From an uncultured Muribaculaceae bacterium (GTDB lineage Bacteria > Bacteroidota > Bacteroidia > Bacteroidales > Muribaculaceae): DNA of 37,081 nucleotides. The stretch is taken from the NCBI GenBank assembly GCA_910585275.1, contig CAJUCW010000013.1, positions 62,722-99,802 on the forward strand, read 5' to 3'. The translations under genes and the position numbers were made by a program. Below the pieces are notes generated by a model. The model saw only the letters and a list, made by a program, of their open reading frames with translations, did not search any database and was not told the DNA's origin. Each line of letters begins with the position of its first letter. Position 1 is the first letter of the stretch. This document shows positions 24,851 through 33,339 of this stretch, piece after piece.

Positions 24851-25102
24851 ACATAGTGGCCGCTGCAAAACCATTGGGCAGGCATGGACACACTTTCTAC
24901 ATTTTCATATTTTCACCACTGACGGACCCATAATTCGCACGAATGATAGAAAAGCACTCATCTTTGACAGATTTTCCATCATCCGTCACAATTATATTCA
25001 CTAATTTTGCATCGGAGTTATTCATACATTTAAAACACTCCACTTATAAAAGGCTTACGAAGACCTCTTTTCCAATTCAAAACACATACATAATCCTAAA
25101 CC
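24851..25102 (+). promoter_or_regulatory. Upstream region of the GH115 gene
   Basis: This 252-nt stretch between the IS and the GH115 start contains TAATTTTG at 25002-25009, matching the -7 consensus. A -33 TTG is not found at the normal distance. The predicted leader would be about 90 nt and AT-rich, without a Shine-Dalgarno sequence, as is usual in Bacteroidetes. No gene is visible. Confidence 0.5.
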
Positions 25103-27454
25103 ATGACTAAGTCCATAACTTTACTATTCGCAACTTTATTCCTACTTACATTACCGGCCAAGGCAGATTTTACGTTGAAAAAAGGAGGGAAAACCACAGC
25201 CTCCTTTTCCGACAACGAAAAAGTTTTCGTAAAAACGGCCTTCGATATGCTCCAGCATGACCTTTTCGCCGTGCTCGGAGATTCCGCCAAGAAAACCTCT
25301 GCCAATCCCGACATCATCATCGGCACTGTAGGAGTCAACAAAGACATAGCGGAACTAAACGCCGACCTCTCCCCTCTCGACGGACTTGAACAAGGATTCA
25401 TGGTAGCTGTCTTGCCCTCGCGCCAACTCCTCATAGCCGGAAGCGACAGCCACGGCACCGTGTATGGAATGATGGAGCTTTCAAGAATGCTCGGCGTGTC
25501 GCCCTGGGAATGGTGGGCCGACGTGACTCCGGAAAAGAAGGATTCTTTTTCACTCCCTTCAGGATTCAAGACGGTGCAATCGCCCGACGTGAAATACCGA
25601 GGCATTTTCATCAACGACGAAGACTGGGGACTAATGCCCTGGAGCGGACTCACGTATGAGCCTCAGAACGGAAAAGGGGTAATCGGGGCAAAGACAAACG
25701 AGAAAATATTTGAGCTTTTGGTGAGGCTTCGCGCAAACCACTATTGGCCGGCCATGCATGAATGCACACGCCCTTTCTTTCTGACCAAAGGCAACAGGGA
25801 AGCGGCGGAAAAATACGGTATATATATAGGAGGGTCGCACTGCGAACCAATGGCTTCGAGCACGGCAGGGGAATGGCCCGTGCGGGGAAAAGGGAAATAT
25901 GACTATGTCAACAACCGCGACAGCGTATATGCCTTTTGGGAAGAGCGTCTGAAAGAGGTGGCCGGGCAGGAGATTCTATATACCCTCGGAATGAGAGGGC
26001 TCCACGACAGCAAAATGCTGGGTGCAAACACCGTGGAGGAACAGAAAGCCGCCCTTGAAGGGGTGCTGAAAGACCAGAGGGGACTTATTGCCAAGCATAT
26101 CGACAAGGATGTTGCGAAAGTGCCTCAGGTGTTTATTCCTTATAAAGAGGTGCTCGACGTCTATAACGCCGGCCTTGAAGTGCCCGAGGACGTTACACTG
26201 ATGTGGTGTGACGACAATTACGGCTACATACGCCATTTCCCGACAGAGAAGGAACAGGCAAGAAAAGGAGGTAACGGGATTTATTACCACACCTCATATT
26301 GGGGGAGGCCCCACGACTATCTCTGGCTCGGGTCGTTAAGCCCCTATCTGATTTACAACCAGATGGAGAAGGCATACGACAAAGGGATACGTGACATCTG
26401 GATTCTCAACGTCGGCGACATAAAACCAGCCGAATACCAGACGGAACTTTTCATGGATATGGCTTGGGACATCGACAAGGTGAAGGAGTCGGGGGTGAGC
26501 CGCCATCTTCAGGACTACCTCACAAGGGAGTTCGGGAAGAACACAGGGAAAGCCCTACTCCCCATTATGAACGAGCATTATAGGCTCATAAACGTAAGGA
26601 AACCTGAATTTATGGGCAACACCCGGGTGGAAGAGGGTAAAAAACAGGGATATTACAGCGTAGTGCGCGACCTTCCATGGAATGAAAAGGAGATTGCGAC
26701 ACGTCTCGCCGATTATCGTTCAATTTCCGACATGGTTGAAAAAATATGGAAAAAAATTCCTGAAAACCGTAAAGACGCTTTCTTCCAGCTGGTGAAATAT
26801 CCGGTGCAGGGAGCCGCGCAGATGAACCGCAAGCATCTTTCGGCACAACTTGCCCGCCATGGCAAAGGGGAATGGACGGAAGCAGACGCCGCTTACGACA
26901 GCATCGCATCGCTTACGAAAACCTATAACGAAGGAATCCACAACAATGGCAAATGGCAGAGAATAATGGACATGCGTCCGAGGAAACTCCCTGTATTTGC
27001 AAAACTTCCGCATGACACGGCCGACTACAATATGGAAAACCCGGCTTCCCCGGTCATGATTATTAACGGAAAAGATGCCAAGAGCGGGAACTTCAAGAAA
27101 TGCGAAAGGCTCGGCCACGGGGAGGGCGCCATTTCCCTCGACAAAGGAGACAATGCGTCATTCCGTTTCAAAGCGTCGTCGGCCGACTCCCTTAGAATAG
27201 AACTCTGTTTCGTGCCTTCGCACCCTGTCAATGGCGAGACGTTGCGTTTTTCGGTTGAAATCGACGGCAACGAAATGCCTGTGACGGACTATGCCACCAA
27301 AGGACGCAGCGAAGAATGGAAGGAAAACATTCTGACAAACCAGGCTAAACGGTCGTTTACGATTCCGGCTACAAAGACCGGGCATACGCTGACAGTGAAC
27401 GCCCTTGACGACGGCATTCTGCTTGACCAAATCAAGATTTACCTTTGCAATTAG
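25103..27454 (+). CDS. Glycoside hydrolase family 115 alpha-glucuronidase
   Basis: This 783-residue secreted enzyme is predicted to remove alpha-1,2-linked (4-O-methyl-)glucuronic acid from xylan or related side chains. The signal peptide covers residues 1-21 (ends PAKA). GH115 hallmarks are VKYRGIFINDEDWGLMPW, the FELLVRLRANHYWPAMHE block, PQVFIPYKEVLDVYNAGLEVPEDVTLMWCDDNYGYIRHFP, and GIRDIWILNVGDIKPAEYQTELFMDMAW (given here with spaces between blocks in mind). The C-terminal 120 residues look like a beta-sandwich. It is slightly short for the family. It is divergently transcribed from the HTCS, now separated from it by the IS element. A link to the PUL is plausible but its substrate cannot be read from sequence. 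Confidence 0.93.
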   Translation: MTKSITLLFATLFLLTLPAKADFTLKKGGKTTASFSDNEKVFVKTAFDMLQHDLFAVLGDSAKKTSANPDIIIGTVGVNKDIAELNADLSPLDGLEQGFMVAVLPSRQLLIAGSDSHGTVYGMMELSRMLGVSPWEWWADVTPEKKDSFSLPSGFKTVQSPDVKYRGIFINDEDWGLMPWSGLTYEPQNGKGVIGAKTNEKIFELLVRLRANHYWPAMHECTRPFFLTKGNREAAEKYGIYIGGSHCEPMASSTAGEWPVRGKGKYDYVNNRDSVYAFWEERLKEVAGQEILYTLGMRGLHDSKMLGANTVEEQKAALEGVLKDQRGLIAKHIDKDVAKVPQVFIPYKEVLDVYNAGLEVPEDVTLMWCDDNYGYIRHFPTEKEQARKGGNGIYYHTSYWGRPHDYLWLGSLSPYLIYNQMEKAYDKGIRDIWILNVGDIKPAEYQTELFMDMAWDIDKVKESGVSRHLQDYLTREFGKNTGKALLPIMNEHYRLINVRKPEFMGNTRVEEGKKQGYYSVVRDLPWNEKEIATRLADYRSISDMVEKIWKKIPENRKDAFFQLVKYPVQGAAQMNRKHLSAQLARHGKGEWTEADAAYDSIASLTKTYNEGIHNNGKWQRIMDMRPRKLPVFAKLPHDTADYNMENPASPVMIINGKDAKSGNFKKCERLGHGEGAISLDKGDNASFRFKASSADSLRIELCFVPSHPVNGETLRFSVEIDGNEMPVTDYATKGRSEEWKENILTNQAKRSFTIPATKTGHTLTVNALDDGILLDQIKIYLCN

Positions 27455-27495
27455 TAATTAGCGGTTTGCAATTAATAATTGTGATTACTAATTGC
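27447..27495. repeat. 11-bp inverted repeat overlapping the GH115 stop codon
   Basis: GCAATTAGTAA (27447-27457) pairs with TTACTAATTGC (27485-27495). The left arm includes the TAG stop codon. AT-rich and of unknown role. Confidence 0.4.
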
Positions 27496-27529
27496 AACAC
27501 AATACATTTGTGCATTCAAGCCTGTGTAA

Positions 27530-27555
27530 TCAAACATGCCGAAGGCATGTCCCTA
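27530..27555. repeat. REP-like hairpin repeat, copy 4 region (opposite orientation to copy 1)
   Basis: This 26-nt element, with core CATGCC-GAA-GGCATG at 27535-27549, equals the reverse complement of 37-62 except for one loop base. It lies 76 nt beyond the GH115 stop codon and just before a strong terminator. Confidence 0.6.
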
Positions 27556-27570
27556 CAAGGAAACAGGACA

Positions 27571-27610
27571 AAAAAAAGTGCATTCCGAGACTGCGGAATG
27601 CACTTTTTTA
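27571..27610. terminator. Bidirectional intrinsic terminator
   Basis: A 16-bp stem (27572-27587 with 27594-27609) has A runs on the left arm and T runs on the right arm, so it works in both directions. It lies between the convergent GH115 and glutamate synthase-type genes. Confidence 0.9.
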
Positions 27611-27671
27611 TAGCTTTAAACGCCTAATCACCAAGGCCTAACGTCTAACAAATAATCAACTAATGACTAAA

Positions 27672-28991
27672 TTATGAATTGCTTTGACGGTCGATTGTGT
27701 CCAGGAGCTTGACCGCATCCACATACTTCGCAATCCCCTCCGCCACAAGCTTCGCATCGTGCATGGCATGCACCACAGTGGCGGGACGGTTGGTGACATC
27801 GCCTCCGGCAAACACACCCTTCCGTGTCGTCATGCCGTAAGGCGTCTCCCTTGTGACCACGTATCCGTTGCCGTCAACATCTATGCCTTCCGTAGTGGAG
27901 ACAATTCTCGACGCCGGCGCACTGCCGACAGCCATAATAACATGGTCAGCAGGAACCTCTTTTTCCACACCTTCCGTATTGAGAGTAACGCTCCTGATTG
28001 CATTCTCGTCAAGAGCTTCGATATTTGTTATCGACGTGTTCCAAAGGAATTTAACACCTTCCTTAACGGCATCGTCATATTCGGCTCGGAGGGCTTTCAT
28101 CTCGTTGATGGTGCGGTGATAGACCACCGTCACCTCCTTGGAACCCATCCGGACAGCAGTGCGTGCGGCATCGATGGCAGTGTTGCCGCATCCTATAACG
28201 AACACGACATCGCCGTCGCCGACAATCACCTCGCTACGGTCCATGAATCCGTTTTCATAAAGGCTTACCCTCCTGAGGAAACGAACTGCCTGCCTTACGG
28301 CGGGATTCTCATTGCCGGGGATGTTAAGCCGCTTAGGCACACCTGTGCCGGTGCCCATGAAAATGGCATCGAACCCTTGGGCGAAAAGGTCATCGATCGT
28401 AATTCCCTCACCCACCGTGGAATTCAAATGGAAAGTGACCCCGAGATTTTCGATTTTCTTTATCTCATGGCGCACCACCTCTTTCGGAAGACGGTATTCG
28501 GGTATGCCGAACATAAGCACCCCTCCCGGTTCGGGTTCCATTTCAAAAATATCCACGCCGAATCCCTGCCGGGCAAGATCGCCTGCCACAGTAAGTCCGG
28601 CGGGACCACTGCCGATGACCGCTACCCTTCCACGGGTTTTCTCGGGGATAGCCTCATGTGTCATTCCGGAATTGGAGTCGAAATCAGCTACGAACCGCTC
28701 AAGTTTGCCGATATTGATATGCGCGCCTTTTTTATTCAGCACGCAATTGCCTTCGCATTGACGTTCGTGGGCGCACACCCTTCCACAAACAGCGGGAAGA
28801 TTGCTCCTGTTGTTGATAATCTGCATGGCATTGCCAAAATTTCCTTTTGACAACTCTGAAATCCAGTCAGGAATATCATTGCTTATAGGGCACCCTTTCT
28901 TACATGACGGCACCTTGCAATGAAGGCAACGCTGCGCCTCCTTTATAGCCTCGGAGACAGTATAATTCTCGTTAACCTCTTTGAAATTCAT
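27672..28991 (-). CDS. gltD: Glutamate synthase small-subunit-type NADPH:flavin oxidoreductase
   Basis: This 439-residue flavoprotein passes electrons from NAD(P)H through FAD to iron-sulfur clusters. N-terminal cysteine clusters are visible: CLHCKVPSCKKGCP (22-35) and CGRVCAHERQCEGNC, the Fer4_20 domain of GltD-type subunits. Two Rossmann folds follow, VAVIGSGPAGLTVAG (FAD) and VFVIGCGNTAIDAARTA (NADPH), and a late GVFAGGDVTNRPATVVHA motif contacts FAD. Family members include GltD, the stand-alone GltA of anaerobes, and NfnB-like electron-bifurcating subunits. No large subunit or NfnA partner is next to it, so the exact reaction is open. It is a single-gene unit, divergent from fucO. Confidence 0.9.
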   Translation of the reverse strand: MNFKEVNENYTVSEAIKEAQRCLHCKVPSCKKGCPISNDIPDWISELSKGNFGNAMQIINNRSNLPAVCGRVCAHERQCEGNCVLNKKGAHINIGKLERFVADFDSNSGMTHEAIPEKTRGRVAVIGSGPAGLTVAGDLARQGFGVDIFEMEPEPGGVLMFGIPEYRLPKEVVRHEIKKIENLGVTFHLNSTVGEGITIDDLFAQGFDAIFMGTGTGVPKRLNIPGNENPAVRQAVRFLRRVSLYENGFMDRSEVIVGDGDVVFVIGCGNTAIDAARTAVRMGSKEVTVVYHRTINEMKALRAEYDDAVKEGVKFLWNTSITNIEALDENAIRSVTLNTEGVEKEVPADHVIMAVGSAPASRIVSTTEGIDVDGNGYVVTRETPYGMTTRKGVFAGGDVTNRPATVVHAMHDAKLVAEGIAKYVDAVKLLDTIDRQSNS

Positions 28992-29146
28992 AATAAATAA
29001 CAGTGTTTATTACACATAGCCGCAAACCTCACAACTGTCGGAATCCGGCTTTAAAATAAAAAAAGGAGAGAGAGGTTTATGTCAGGTATGGTAGATAATC
29101 GATCCAAGGAAACGATTCCCTCTGCGGGAGGAAACATTTCATGGTG

Positions 29147-29154
29147 CAAAATTA
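29147..29154 (-). promoter_or_regulatory. -7 box of the gltD-type gene
   Basis: Minus-strand TAATTTTG matches TAnnTTTG; predicted leader about 150 nt. Confidence 0.45.
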
Positions 29155-29252
29155 ATATAAAAAAACATTTTTTCACATGTCTTTTCTGTCATAAAACAAT
29201 GTCCATATTTCAAAATTACGGTAAAACGAGGTCACTTCATAAAAAAATTGCT

Positions 29253-29260
29253 TAACTTTG
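29253..29260 (+). promoter_or_regulatory. -7 box of fucO
   Basis: TAACTTTG matches the consensus exactly and lies 75 nt upstream of the chosen fucO ATG. It overlaps the first codon of the longer open frame (29258), which argues that the longer N-terminus is not made. Confidence 0.5.
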
Positions 29261-29335
29261 CACTGTGGGAATCACTCTCTATATTACCATGACATAACAA
29301 ACCAACAACCAACTATAACAAACCTTTCACTCAAA

Positions 29336-30490
29336 ATGATTAACCGTTTTATTCTCAACGAAACCTCGTTTTTCGGACCGGGCGCCCGTAAAGAACTCCC
29401 AGGAGCAATTGACCGCATGGGCAAAAAGAAAGCTCTCATCGTGACCGACAAAGGTCTTATACAATTCGGAGTAGCCAAACTTGTGACCGACGTGCTTGAC
29501 GAAGCCGGCATAGAATATTCCATCTTCAGCGAAGTCAAACCGAACCCCACCGTTTCCAACGTCAGGGCCGGCATCGAGGCGTTCAAAGAGGCCGGGGCCG
29601 ACATACTCGTGGCCATCGGCGGCGGTTCAGCCATCGACACAGCGAAAGCTGTGGGTATCGTGGTGGCGAACCCCGAATTCTCCGATATCGTGTCGCTTGA
29701 GGGGTGCGCACCGACAAAGAACAAAAGCGTGCCTATCATAGCCCTCCCGACCACTGCCGGCACAGCCGCCGAGACCACCATCAACTACGTGATTATCGAC
29801 GAGGAGAAGCAGAAGAAAATGGTATGCGTTGACCCCAACGATATACCCGCAGTGGCAATCATCGACGCAGAACTTATGTATTCCCTGCCGAAATCGCTGA
29901 CCGCCGCCACCGGCATGGACGCCCTCACCCACGCAATCGAAGGCTATATCACCAAAGCGGCATGGGTAATGTCTGACATGTTTGAAATCGAGGCCATCAG
30001 AATGATTGCCAAGCATCTTCCCATCGCCGTAAGCGAACCTTCCAATCCCGAAGGGCGCAACGGAATGGCTATTGCCCAATATATCGCGGGAATGGCATTC
30101 TCCAACGTTGGACTCGGTCTCGTACACGGAATGGCACACCCTCTCGGCGCACTCTTCGATATCCCCCACGGCGTTGCCAACGCTGTGCTCCTCCCCACGG
30201 TGATGGAATTCAACATGCCTTACTGCATCGACAAATATGGCAAGATTGCCGAAGCCATGGGCGTTGATATTTCCGGCATGACCAAAGAAGAGGCTGCCCA
30301 GGCTGCCTGCGACGCCGTCAAAGCACTCTCCGACAAAGTGGGAATACCGTCGAACCTTACCGCTCTCGGCATAAAGGAAGAGAATGTGACCGCTCTGTCG
30401 CAACAAGCTATAGAAGACGTATGCACCCCCGGCAACCCGCGCGAGGTGACATACGATGAAATCGTGGCCATCTACAAGTCCCTGCTCTAA
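29336..30490 (+). CDS. fucO: Lactaldehyde reductase (1,2-propanediol oxidoreductase), iron-dependent alcohol dehydrogenase
   Basis: This enzyme reduces L-lactaldehyde, formed in L-fucose or L-rhamnose breakdown, to L-1,2-propanediol with NADH. The chosen ATG at 29336 gives 384 residues starting MINRFILNETSFFGPGA, which aligns with the E. coli FucO N-terminus; the open frame extends 26 codons upstream but overlaps the -7 box. Visible motifs are the nucleotide-binding AIGGGSAIDTAKA, PTTAGTAAETTINYVI, and the iron ligands Asp and His in GMDALTHAIEGY and the two His in GLVHGMAHPLG and IPHGVAN. Close resemblance to FucO throughout makes the substrate call fairly secure. Monocistronic, with a strong terminator. 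It could serve rhamnose released from rhamnogalacturonan by the PUL. Confidence 0.93.
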   Translation: MINRFILNETSFFGPGARKELPGAIDRMGKKKALIVTDKGLIQFGVAKLVTDVLDEAGIEYSIFSEVKPNPTVSNVRAGIEAFKEAGADILVAIGGGSAIDTAKAVGIVVANPEFSDIVSLEGCAPTKNKSVPIIALPTTAGTAAETTINYVIIDEEKQKKMVCVDPNDIPAVAIIDAELMYSLPKSLTAATGMDALTHAIEGYITKAAWVMSDMFEIEAIRMIAKHLPIAVSEPSNPEGRNGMAIAQYIAGMAFSNVGLGLVHGMAHPLGALFDIPHGVANAVLLPTVMEFNMPYCIDKYGKIAEAMGVDISGMTKEEAAQAACDAVKALSDKVGIPSNLTALGIKEENVTALSQQAIEDVCTPGNPREVTYDEIVAIYKSLL

Positions 30491-30510
30491 CAACGGGCTT
30501 AGGAAAATCT

Positions 30511-30553
30511 AACCGCCATCGGGAAGGAATGTCGTTCCCGATGGCGGTTTTTT
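30511..30553 (+). terminator. Intrinsic terminator of fucO
   Basis: A 15-bp perfect stem (30511-30525 with 30535-30549) with a 9-nt loop is followed by a T run. It starts 20 nt after the fucO stop codon. Confidence 0.93.
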
Positions 30554-30655
30554 ATCAATTTAAAAAATTTATTGCCATTTATTTGCATAATATCATTTTT
30601 ATTGCTTATTTCGCATACTCTAAATATAACCCTACATATAACCCTACACCTAACC

Positions 30656-31228
30656 ATGACAGAACTCCTCCTCGCCCTGACCTTGACAGCTACAGGTCAA
30701 AACCTACCCGAAGCATTGCGGCCATCGGAAACTCCACCTCAAAAAATGTGTGTAAAGACCAATATCGTACCATGGGCCATGACCATAATGAATTTAGAAC
30801 TGGAAGCGGCTATCACCGACCGCATCTCAATTACACTTCCGGCGATGTGGTGTCCGTGGTTCATAAGCGAAAGACGAGCATTCCGTACTGTGGCTTTGCA
30901 GCCTGAAGGGAGATGGTGGCTGAAAAGATACGGGGAGGGGCACTTTTTAGGACCCCATTTTTCCTTGGCATGGTTCAATATAAAATACGGAGACTACAGA
31001 TACCAGGACCAAGGCCGACCGGCTTTGGGAGCGGGATTGACCTATGGCTACGCATTGCGCATAAACCATTCATGGAGGATCGAATTTTCAATCGGCGCAG
31101 GTTGGCTGTCGATGCAATACGACAGGTTTTATAATTCCGGCAACGGGAGCCTGATAGATACGCGAAACACTTCCTATTTCGGCATCGACCATGCCGGTAT
31201 CTCTATCGCCTATTGTTTTGAATTATAA
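30656..31228 (+). CDS. DUF3575-family protein, first gene of a fimbrial-type cluster
   Basis: This 190-residue protein starts at the ATG at 30656, which gives a short signal-like N-terminus (MTELLLALTLTATGQ); the open frame reaches 28 codons further upstream but through AT-rich non-coding-like DNA. The body begins VKTNIVPWAMTIMNLELEAAITDRISITLPAMW, a DUF3575 signature (given with its central NLELE motif), and contains GPHFSLAWFNIKYGDYRYQ and alternating beta segments as in small outer-membrane barrels. DUF3575 proteins commonly accompany Mfa/Fim fimbrial genes in Bacteroidales. Followed after 17 nt by a fimbrillin-like lipoprotein gene, so co-transcription is likely. The exact role is unknown. 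Confidence 0.8.
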   Translation: MTELLLALTLTATGQNLPEALRPSETPPQKMCVKTNIVPWAMTIMNLELEAAITDRISITLPAMWCPWFISERRAFRTVALQPEGRWWLKRYGEGHFLGPHFSLAWFNIKYGDYRYQDQGRPALGAGLTYGYALRINHSWRIEFSIGAGWLSMQYDRFYNSGNGSLIDTRNTSYFGIDHAGISIAYCFEL

Positions 31229-31245
31229 TGTAAGAAAGGTATTCG

Positions 31246-32238
31246 ATGCAACGTTTATTATCCATATCGTCGTTAATAGCCATCCTGATCGCATTAGCCC
31301 TGCAGGGATGCATACACACGTATCCGGAAGGTGACGGCGATGACCCTACGGAGGTGAAAGTTGCGTTGGAATTAGACCTCGGGAAAGAATGGACGGAACA
31401 AAAAATATCCTATGGTGAGGAATCTCGGAGCGCACAGTCTCCTCTACTGAGAACCATGGTTTCAATTTCAGGGAAAGGGAGCAAGGTATCAAAATTTGAA
31501 AACATCGTTCCGCAAGATGAAATAGAGAACGGTGTTTTGCTTCTCCCACTCCCCGAGCCATTGTATGCACAAGTTTATAATATAAACGTATGGTGCGATT
31601 ATGTTGACCCGATTTCTCAGTCTCCCTTAGGATATGACACAAAGTCGCTATCGGATATAAAACCACTATATAACAATGGTTTGTTTCTATCATACCATGA
31701 CTGCAGACACTACAACGGAACCATCGACCTCAGCATACACCATGGGGAATGGGACGTTAAGACGGTAATCCCCGTCGGCATGCAGTTCCCGACCGGGGCG
31801 TTCCGGATCGTGGCGGAAGATTATACGGAGTTCCTCCAACTGTTTTCATCCGATTTTATAAACGGCGAGGAATTTACGGTCGTAGTGGAATATGAATCCG
31901 ACGTACCTTCCGCATTCGACCTTAGGGAAGACGTGCCGACAAGACCGACAGCAGACATAAAATTCTCGCGAACCCTCGACTATATCATATTTCCCGTAGA
32001 AGAATTGGAAATAGCGGCAGACCGTCTGTTCGTAACGACAGAACCAATGAAGATAAGTATGTGTATCACGCTTTTCAACTCGGCAAAAGCTATTGTAGCG
32101 CGTACGGAGGGTGTGACCATTCCCATAGAACGTGGAAAAATCACGACAGTTGCCGGCAAATTCCTCACAAACTTCATTTCAGGAGGATTGACCATCGATA
32201 CCCGCTGGGACGGGGAAATAACCATAGAGATCGAATAA
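31246..32238 (+). CDS. Fimbrillin-like lipoprotein (DUF6562/FimB-Mfa2-like)
   Basis: This 330-residue lipoprotein has a lipobox ALQGC (Cys22) followed by an acidic stretch. The segment YNINVWCDYVDP, the YHDCRHYNGTIDLSIHHGEWDVKT block, VGMQFPTGAFRIVAEDY, and the terminal TVAGKFLTNFISGGLTIDTRWDGEI (read as two beta strands) are shared in pattern with the next gene and with DUF6562 fimbrillin-like proteins of Bacteroidales. Such proteins form or anchor cell-surface fibres through donor-strand exchange. It could be an anchor or a minor subunit; which one is not clear. Confidence 0.7.
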   Translation: MQRLLSISSLIAILIALALQGCIHTYPEGDGDDPTEVKVALELDLGKEWTEQKISYGEESRSAQSPLLRTMVSISGKGSKVSKFENIVPQDEIENGVLLLPLPEPLYAQVYNINVWCDYVDPISQSPLGYDTKSLSDIKPLYNNGLFLSYHDCRHYNGTIDLSIHHGEWDVKTVIPVGMQFPTGAFRIVAEDYTEFLQLFSSDFINGEEFTVVVEYESDVPSAFDLREDVPTRPTADIKFSRTLDYIIFPVEELEIAADRLFVTTEPMKISMCITLFNSAKAIVARTEGVTIPIERGKITTVAGKFLTNFISGGLTIDTRWDGEITIEIE

Positions 32239-32301
32239 CCTCCTCTGCAACATTTTAACAACCATGCAATTCCAAGAACCCAATATTTAACAACGAAGAA
32301 T

Positions 32302-33339
32302 ATGAAAACAACCAAACTAACCATGCCGGTAATCATGCTCGCGTTTTTCAGCATGTTGGCGACGGTCGGCTGCACAACCACCGACGTTGTGGACCCTTCA
32401 GACAATACTGAAAAAGGAACCACGATTACCCTTAACGTAGCCTCGCCCGACGCCTACGTCTTCTCCCCTACCCGAGCCGAAAACGAAAAGCCCTTCCATG
32501 AGGGACATCAGCTCCGCTACGTAGCCAAACTTTTTGAAGGTGATGCGGCTGCCTCCGGCAAATTTGTGGCAAGAAAAGAGATTCTCGCGAAGAATGGCAA
32601 CAAGATAGTTTTCAACGCCCCGGAAGGGAAATACACAGTTGTAGTATTCGCAGATTATATCGACGAAAACGCCACTCCTGATGATAATGGACATTATCCT
32701 GACAGGTATTACAAAACAACCACCAATGATGATTTCATCGAGGCTTTTGAGACTCCTAAAGGCTCCGACAGTTCCAATCCCGTCAAGATGAATATCAACA
32801 ACGATGATTATGATTGCTTCGCCGTCAAATCTACATTTACGAAGAGTGCAAAACCATATACCGATGATAATTTGAAACTCACGCGGGCCGTATGCAAAAT
32901 CAAAATCGTCAATAAAGGAGGAAACGTTAACGGAGTTGAGCAAATCAAAGTAACCAAGCTTTCCTTCCTATCCAAATATGGGTTCTCCATGGAAAGCAGT
33001 GCTGCATCCAACCATCATATATACACCTCCAGTATTTTAGGGAATAACGCTCTCTGTAACATGAAAGGGGATGTCTTATTCTATTTCTATTCCTTTGGCA
33101 ACTTTGATAGCGGAGATTGTGGATTAAATCTGTCTTTTGATATCATATCACAAAAAGACTATACATATCCATCAAAAAATATTTCAATTGACACCAAACT
33201 TAACAAAAATATCATTTATAATATTCAAGGTGAATTACTCTCACCCAGTACCTTTCCATCAGACGAAATAACATTGGTTGTCAGTACCGACGAGAATTGG
33301 AATGCTTCAGAGAAAGATATTCCAGTAAATCCCATTTAA
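32302..33339 (+). CDS. Fimbrillin-like lipoprotein (DUF6562-type)
   Basis: This 345-residue lipoprotein has lipobox TVGC (Cys24) followed by TTTDVVDPSD. The motif VFSPTRAEN near residue 54 resembles the Arg-gingipain-type cleavage region found in fimbrillins. LRYVAKLFEG, the YTVVVFADYIDENATPDDNGHYPD block, NNDDYDCFAVKSTF and LKLTRAVCKIKIVN are typical of DUF6562. It is a diverged paralogue of the preceding gene, 63 nt downstream on the same strand. Base composition drops in GC toward the 3' end (after about 33,000), continuing into the next region. A fibre subunit role is inferred. Confidence 0.75.
   Translation: MKTTKLTMPVIMLAFFSMLATVGCTTTDVVDPSDNTEKGTTITLNVASPDAYVFSPTRAENEKPFHEGHQLRYVAKLFEGDAAASGKFVARKEILAKNGNKIVFNAPEGKYTVVVFADYIDENATPDDNGHYPDRYYKTTTNDDFIEAFETPKGSDSSNPVKMNINNDDYDCFAVKSTFTKSAKPYTDDNLKLTRAVCKIKIVNKGGNVNGVEQIKVTKLSFLSKYGFSMESSAASNHHIYTSSILGNNALCNMKGDVLFYFYSFGNFDSGDCGLNLSFDIISQKDYTYPSKNISIDTKLNKNIIYNIQGELLSPSTFPSDEITLVVSTDENWNASEKDIPVNPI

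Larger units (their letters stand above)
28992..29335. promoter_or_regulatory. Shared upstream region of gltD-type gene and fucO
   Basis: This 344-nt divergent gap holds a -7 box on each strand: TAATTTTG on the minus strand (29147-29154) toward the oxidoreductase gene and TAACTTTG on the plus strand (29253-29260) toward fucO. Neither has a clear -33 TTG at normal spacing. No gene is visible. Confidence 0.55.

Noticed and set aside
27684..28850. Plus-strand open frame (388 codons) opposite the gltD-type gene
   Set aside because: It mirrors a clearly conserved flavoprotein on the other strand and has no family features.
29258..29335. Longer N-terminus for fucO
   Set aside because: The extra 26 codons overlap the -7 box and do not match the FucO N-terminus, which begins at the ATG at 29336.
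30572..30655. Longer N-terminus for the DUF3575 protein
   Set aside because: The extra codons come from AT-rich intergenic DNA right after a terminator, and the ATG at 30656 gives a simple short signal-like start.
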